A stretch of 23,130 bases of DNA from Alphaproteobacteria bacterium (GTDB lineage: Bacteria; Pseudomonadota; Alphaproteobacteria; Geminicoccales; Geminicoccaceae). Position numbers and translations under genes: made by a program. Shown in pieces: positions 21,476 to 23,130 of this stretch. The stretch lies in NCBI GenBank assembly GCA_026982585.1, contig JALSGW010000138.1:1-23130 (forward strand), written 5' to 3'. The notes beneath the pieces are model-generated. The model was not told the origin of the DNA. It saw only the letters and a program-made list of their open reading frames with translations, and did no database searches. The first letter of the stretch is position 1; every line of letters starts with the position of its first letter.

Positions 21476-22621
21476 ATGAAAACCATCGGCATCGGCCTCG
21501 CCGTGGCGCTGGCGGCCTCGCCGGCGCTCGCTCTCGAGCGCGCGGATCTCTCCCGCTATCTGTTCGTTCCCAACCGGGCCTCGGCCGAGGTGTCGGTGAT
21601 CGACACCACAAGCGAGCGGGTGGTGGCCCAGCTGCCCGTGGGACGCACGCCGCACCAGATCGTGGTCTCGGATGTGCTCGGCGTGCTGGTGGCGAGCAAC
21701 ATCGAGGACGACACCGTCTCCATCATCGATCTCGAGAGCGAGACCACCCTCGCCACCCTCCCCCTCGACCGGGAGCCGGAGCACATGCAGCTGTCGCCGG
21801 ACGGACGCCTGGTCGCGGTGGGCAACATCAAGGGCGACAGCGTCTCCCTGGTCTCGCTCACCGAGCTGCGCGAGGTGGCGCGCATCGAGGGCCTGGTGCA
21901 GCCCCACAACCTCACCTTCGATCCCACCGGAAAGCGGCTCTATGTGGCCAACCTCGGCGCCGATTTCGTCTCGGTGATCGACGTGGAAGAGGGACGGGTG
22001 GTCGAGGAGATCCCGGTGGGCGAACCCAAGCTGGTCGCCCTGGCGGCGCGGGATGAGGCGTATCAGGGCATCATCAACGTCACCGCCACCCCGGACGGGC
22101 GCTTAGGCTTTGCCGCCTACGGCGAGGGCAACCGGCTCGCGGTGCTCGACCTCAGGACCGGCGCGATCCTCAAAACCCTCGAGCTCGGCGAGCTGCCCTG
22201 GCGCGCCTACACCACCGCCGACGGCCGTTTCATGCTGGTGCCCAACAACGGCGATGAGACCATCTCTGTGATCTCCACCGCCAGCCTCGAGGAGGTGGCG
22301 CGGCTCGAGGGCGGTCCCGACATGGTGGGGATCAACGCCGGCTGGTTCGAGACCACCGCCTTCGTGCTGAGCCGCGGTGCCGACAAGCTGATCGTCCTCG
22401 ATCTCGTCAATCTCGCCAAGGCGGGCGAGATCCCGCTTCCCGGCACGCCCGAGACCGGCGTGGTGAGCCCCGACGGCACCCGCCTGTACGTGGCGCTGAG
22501 CAGCACCGACCAGGTGGCGGTGATCGACACCCGCCGTCGCGCGCTCATCGGCCTCATCGACGGGCTCGGGGAGGAGCCGTGGGGCACCTTCATGGTCGGC
22601 TCCATCAACTACTGCCATTGA
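21476..22621 (+). CDS. Secreted YVTN/YncE-type beta-propeller protein under cobalamin riboswitch control
   Basis: The 381-residue protein begins with a classic signal peptide: Lys2, a hydrophobic core IGIGLAVALAA, and cleavage after ALA at about residue 19. It should therefore be periplasmic. The mature part consists of eight repeats of about 45 residues, each with a strand like VSVID or LAVLD. The repeat starts are near SAEVSVID, DDTVSIID, GDSVSLVS, ADFVSVID, GNRLAVLD, DETISVIS, ADKLIVLD and TDQVAVID. SPDGR- and DPTGK-type turns lie between them. It ends NYCH. YncE-like propellers have seven blades. Eight is the number in cytochrome cd1 d1-type propellers. The ATG at 21476 has GAGGAGA 7 nt upstream. 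An upstream in-frame start at 21449 would spoil the signal peptide. The molecular role is unknown. Regulation suggests a link to cobalamin or cobalt supply. Confidence 0.88.
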   Translation: MKTIGIGLAVALAASPALALERADLSRYLFVPNRASAEVSVIDTTSERVVAQLPVGRTPHQIVVSDVLGVLVASNIEDDTVSIIDLESETTLATLPLDREPEHMQLSPDGRLVAVGNIKGDSVSLVSLTELREVARIEGLVQPHNLTFDPTGKRLYVANLGADFVSVIDVEEGRVVEEIPVGEPKLVALAARDEAYQGIINVTATPDGRLGFAAYGEGNRLAVLDLRTGAILKTLELGELPWRAYTTADGRFMLVPNNGDETISVISTASLEEVARLEGGPDMVGINAGWFETTAFVLSRGADKLIVLDLVNLAKAGEIPLPGTPETGVVSPDGTRLYVALSSTDQVAVIDTRRRALIGLIDGLGEEPWGTFMVGSINYCH

Positions 22622-23130
22622 CGCTGCTCGCAGCGGCCCTCGCCTCCGGGCCGCTCCGGGCCGCACACCAGTTCGACCGCCTGGGGCTGTCGCCCAGGGA
22701 GCGGGCAGCCCTGGTCGCCGCCTGCGGCTCGGAGCCGGTCTGCGCGGCCAAGCGCTTGAGCCGAAGCGACCCGCTGCGCTTTACCCTGGAGCCGGCCGCC
22801 GCGCCCGACACCGAGGTCATCCGCTGGGTGCGCAAACGGCCCTCCCTGGCCGCGGTGGAGCGTGTGGGCGGCCTGCTCCGGGTGGAGCTCACGGGCTTCT
22901 CGCGTACGCTGTTCCGGGAATGGCGGCGGCGGGTTCCGGCCGGGGCGGAGATCGTACTCGATCTGCGGCGGCATCGGGGCGGGGACGTCGAACGCATGCT
23001 CGCGCTCGCCTCCTCCTTGAGCGGCGAAGGGGAGGAGTTGTGGTTGGTGTCGCAGGCCGGGCGCCGGCGCCTGGTTGCCCGCCCAGGCGCGGTGCCGCGG
23101 GCGCGGGTGCGGGCTCTTTTGATCGGTCCG
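22618..23130 (+). CDS. Secreted S41-peptidase-like protein, N-terminal part (runs off right edge)
   Basis: The frame is open for 171 codons to the window end. The likely start is TTG at 22618, whose last bases overlap the propeller stop (TTGA), giving a short signal peptide (TLLAAALASGPLRAA) without a basic n-region. The mature N-terminus has two close cysteines (AACGSEPVCAAK). From about residue 90 the sequence follows the beginning of an S41 (C-terminal processing peptidase) fold: a strand LLRVELTGFSRTLFREW, then AEIVLDLRRHRGGDVERMLALASSLSGE. That matches the family pattern ILDLRxNxGGxxxxAxxLAxxF. It ends RVRALLIGP, just where S41 proteins continue to the TASSxE serine-nucleophile motif, which is not visible. 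No PDZ domain is seen before it. Whether it is an active protease cannot be told. Coupling implies shared cobalamin control. Confidence 0.68.
   Translation, partial: MTLLAAALASGPLRAAHQFDRLGLSPRERAALVAACGSEPVCAAKRLSRSDPLRFTLEPAAAPDTEVIRWVRKRPSLAAVERVGGLLRVELTGFSRTLFREWRRRVPAGAEIVLDLRRHRGGDVERMLALASSLSGEGEELWLVSQAGRRRLVARPGAVPRARVRALLIGP

Overview
The window comes from a GC-rich proteobacterium, most likely an alphaproteobacterium of the Rhodospirillales kind. The main grounds are the gene order ffh-rpsP-rimM-trmD-rplS-leuC-leuD-leuB-asd on one strand, the alphaproteobacterial look of Asd (for example FTKEEWKM) and TrmD (ESF and LEYPHYTRP where E. coli has DSF and LDCPHYTRP), and the long Ala/Glu-rich tail on L19. 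This placement rests on remembered gene order and motifs, not on a search. No tRNA, rRNA, CRISPR array, insertion sequence or phage gene is visible.

Positions 1-6653, minus strand: a compact surface-polysaccharide operon, read from right to left. rfbF and rfbG make CDP-4-dehydro-6-deoxyglucose. An RmlC-type epimerase and a short-chain dehydrogenase/reductase probably turn it into a CDP-6-deoxyhexose. Three glycosyltransferases follow (GT2, GT4, and a GT-B protein fused to the start of a thymidylate-kinase-like P-loop domain that runs off the left edge). Every junction overlaps by 4-19 bp. A 110-bp gap separates the operon from an M48 lipoprotein metalloprotease (6764-7570).

Positions 7569-12318, plus strand: the start codons of the M48 gene and of a PuuD-like class I amidotransferase overlap head to head. 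A tight run follows: RluB-type pseudouridine synthase, rsmD, a flavin-reductase-family protein, a proline-racemase-superfamily protein with a Ser/Cys active-site pair, and an M28 aminopeptidase. The run mixes rRNA modification with amino-acid or opine catabolism.

Positions 12315-20228, plus strand: a good sigma70-type promoter overlaps the M28 stop codon. It leads into ffh (SRP GTPase), rpsP, rimM, trmD and rplS, and then with a gap of only 21 bp into leuC, leuD, leuB and asd (leucine and aspartate-family biosynthesis). No intrinsic terminator is visible within this stretch.

Positions 20319-23130: a minus-strand SAM methyltransferase lies convergent to asd. Diverging from it is the most interesting part of the window: a complete cobalamin riboswitch (21264-21429), a local hairpin that masks the Shine-Dalgarno sequence, a secreted eight-repeat YVTN/YncE-type beta-propeller, and a translationally coupled secreted protein with the start of an S41 (C-terminal processing peptidase-like) fold that is cut by the right edge. 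Neither protein type is a textbook B12 gene, so this is the best candidate for an undescribed, cobalamin-controlled periplasmic system.
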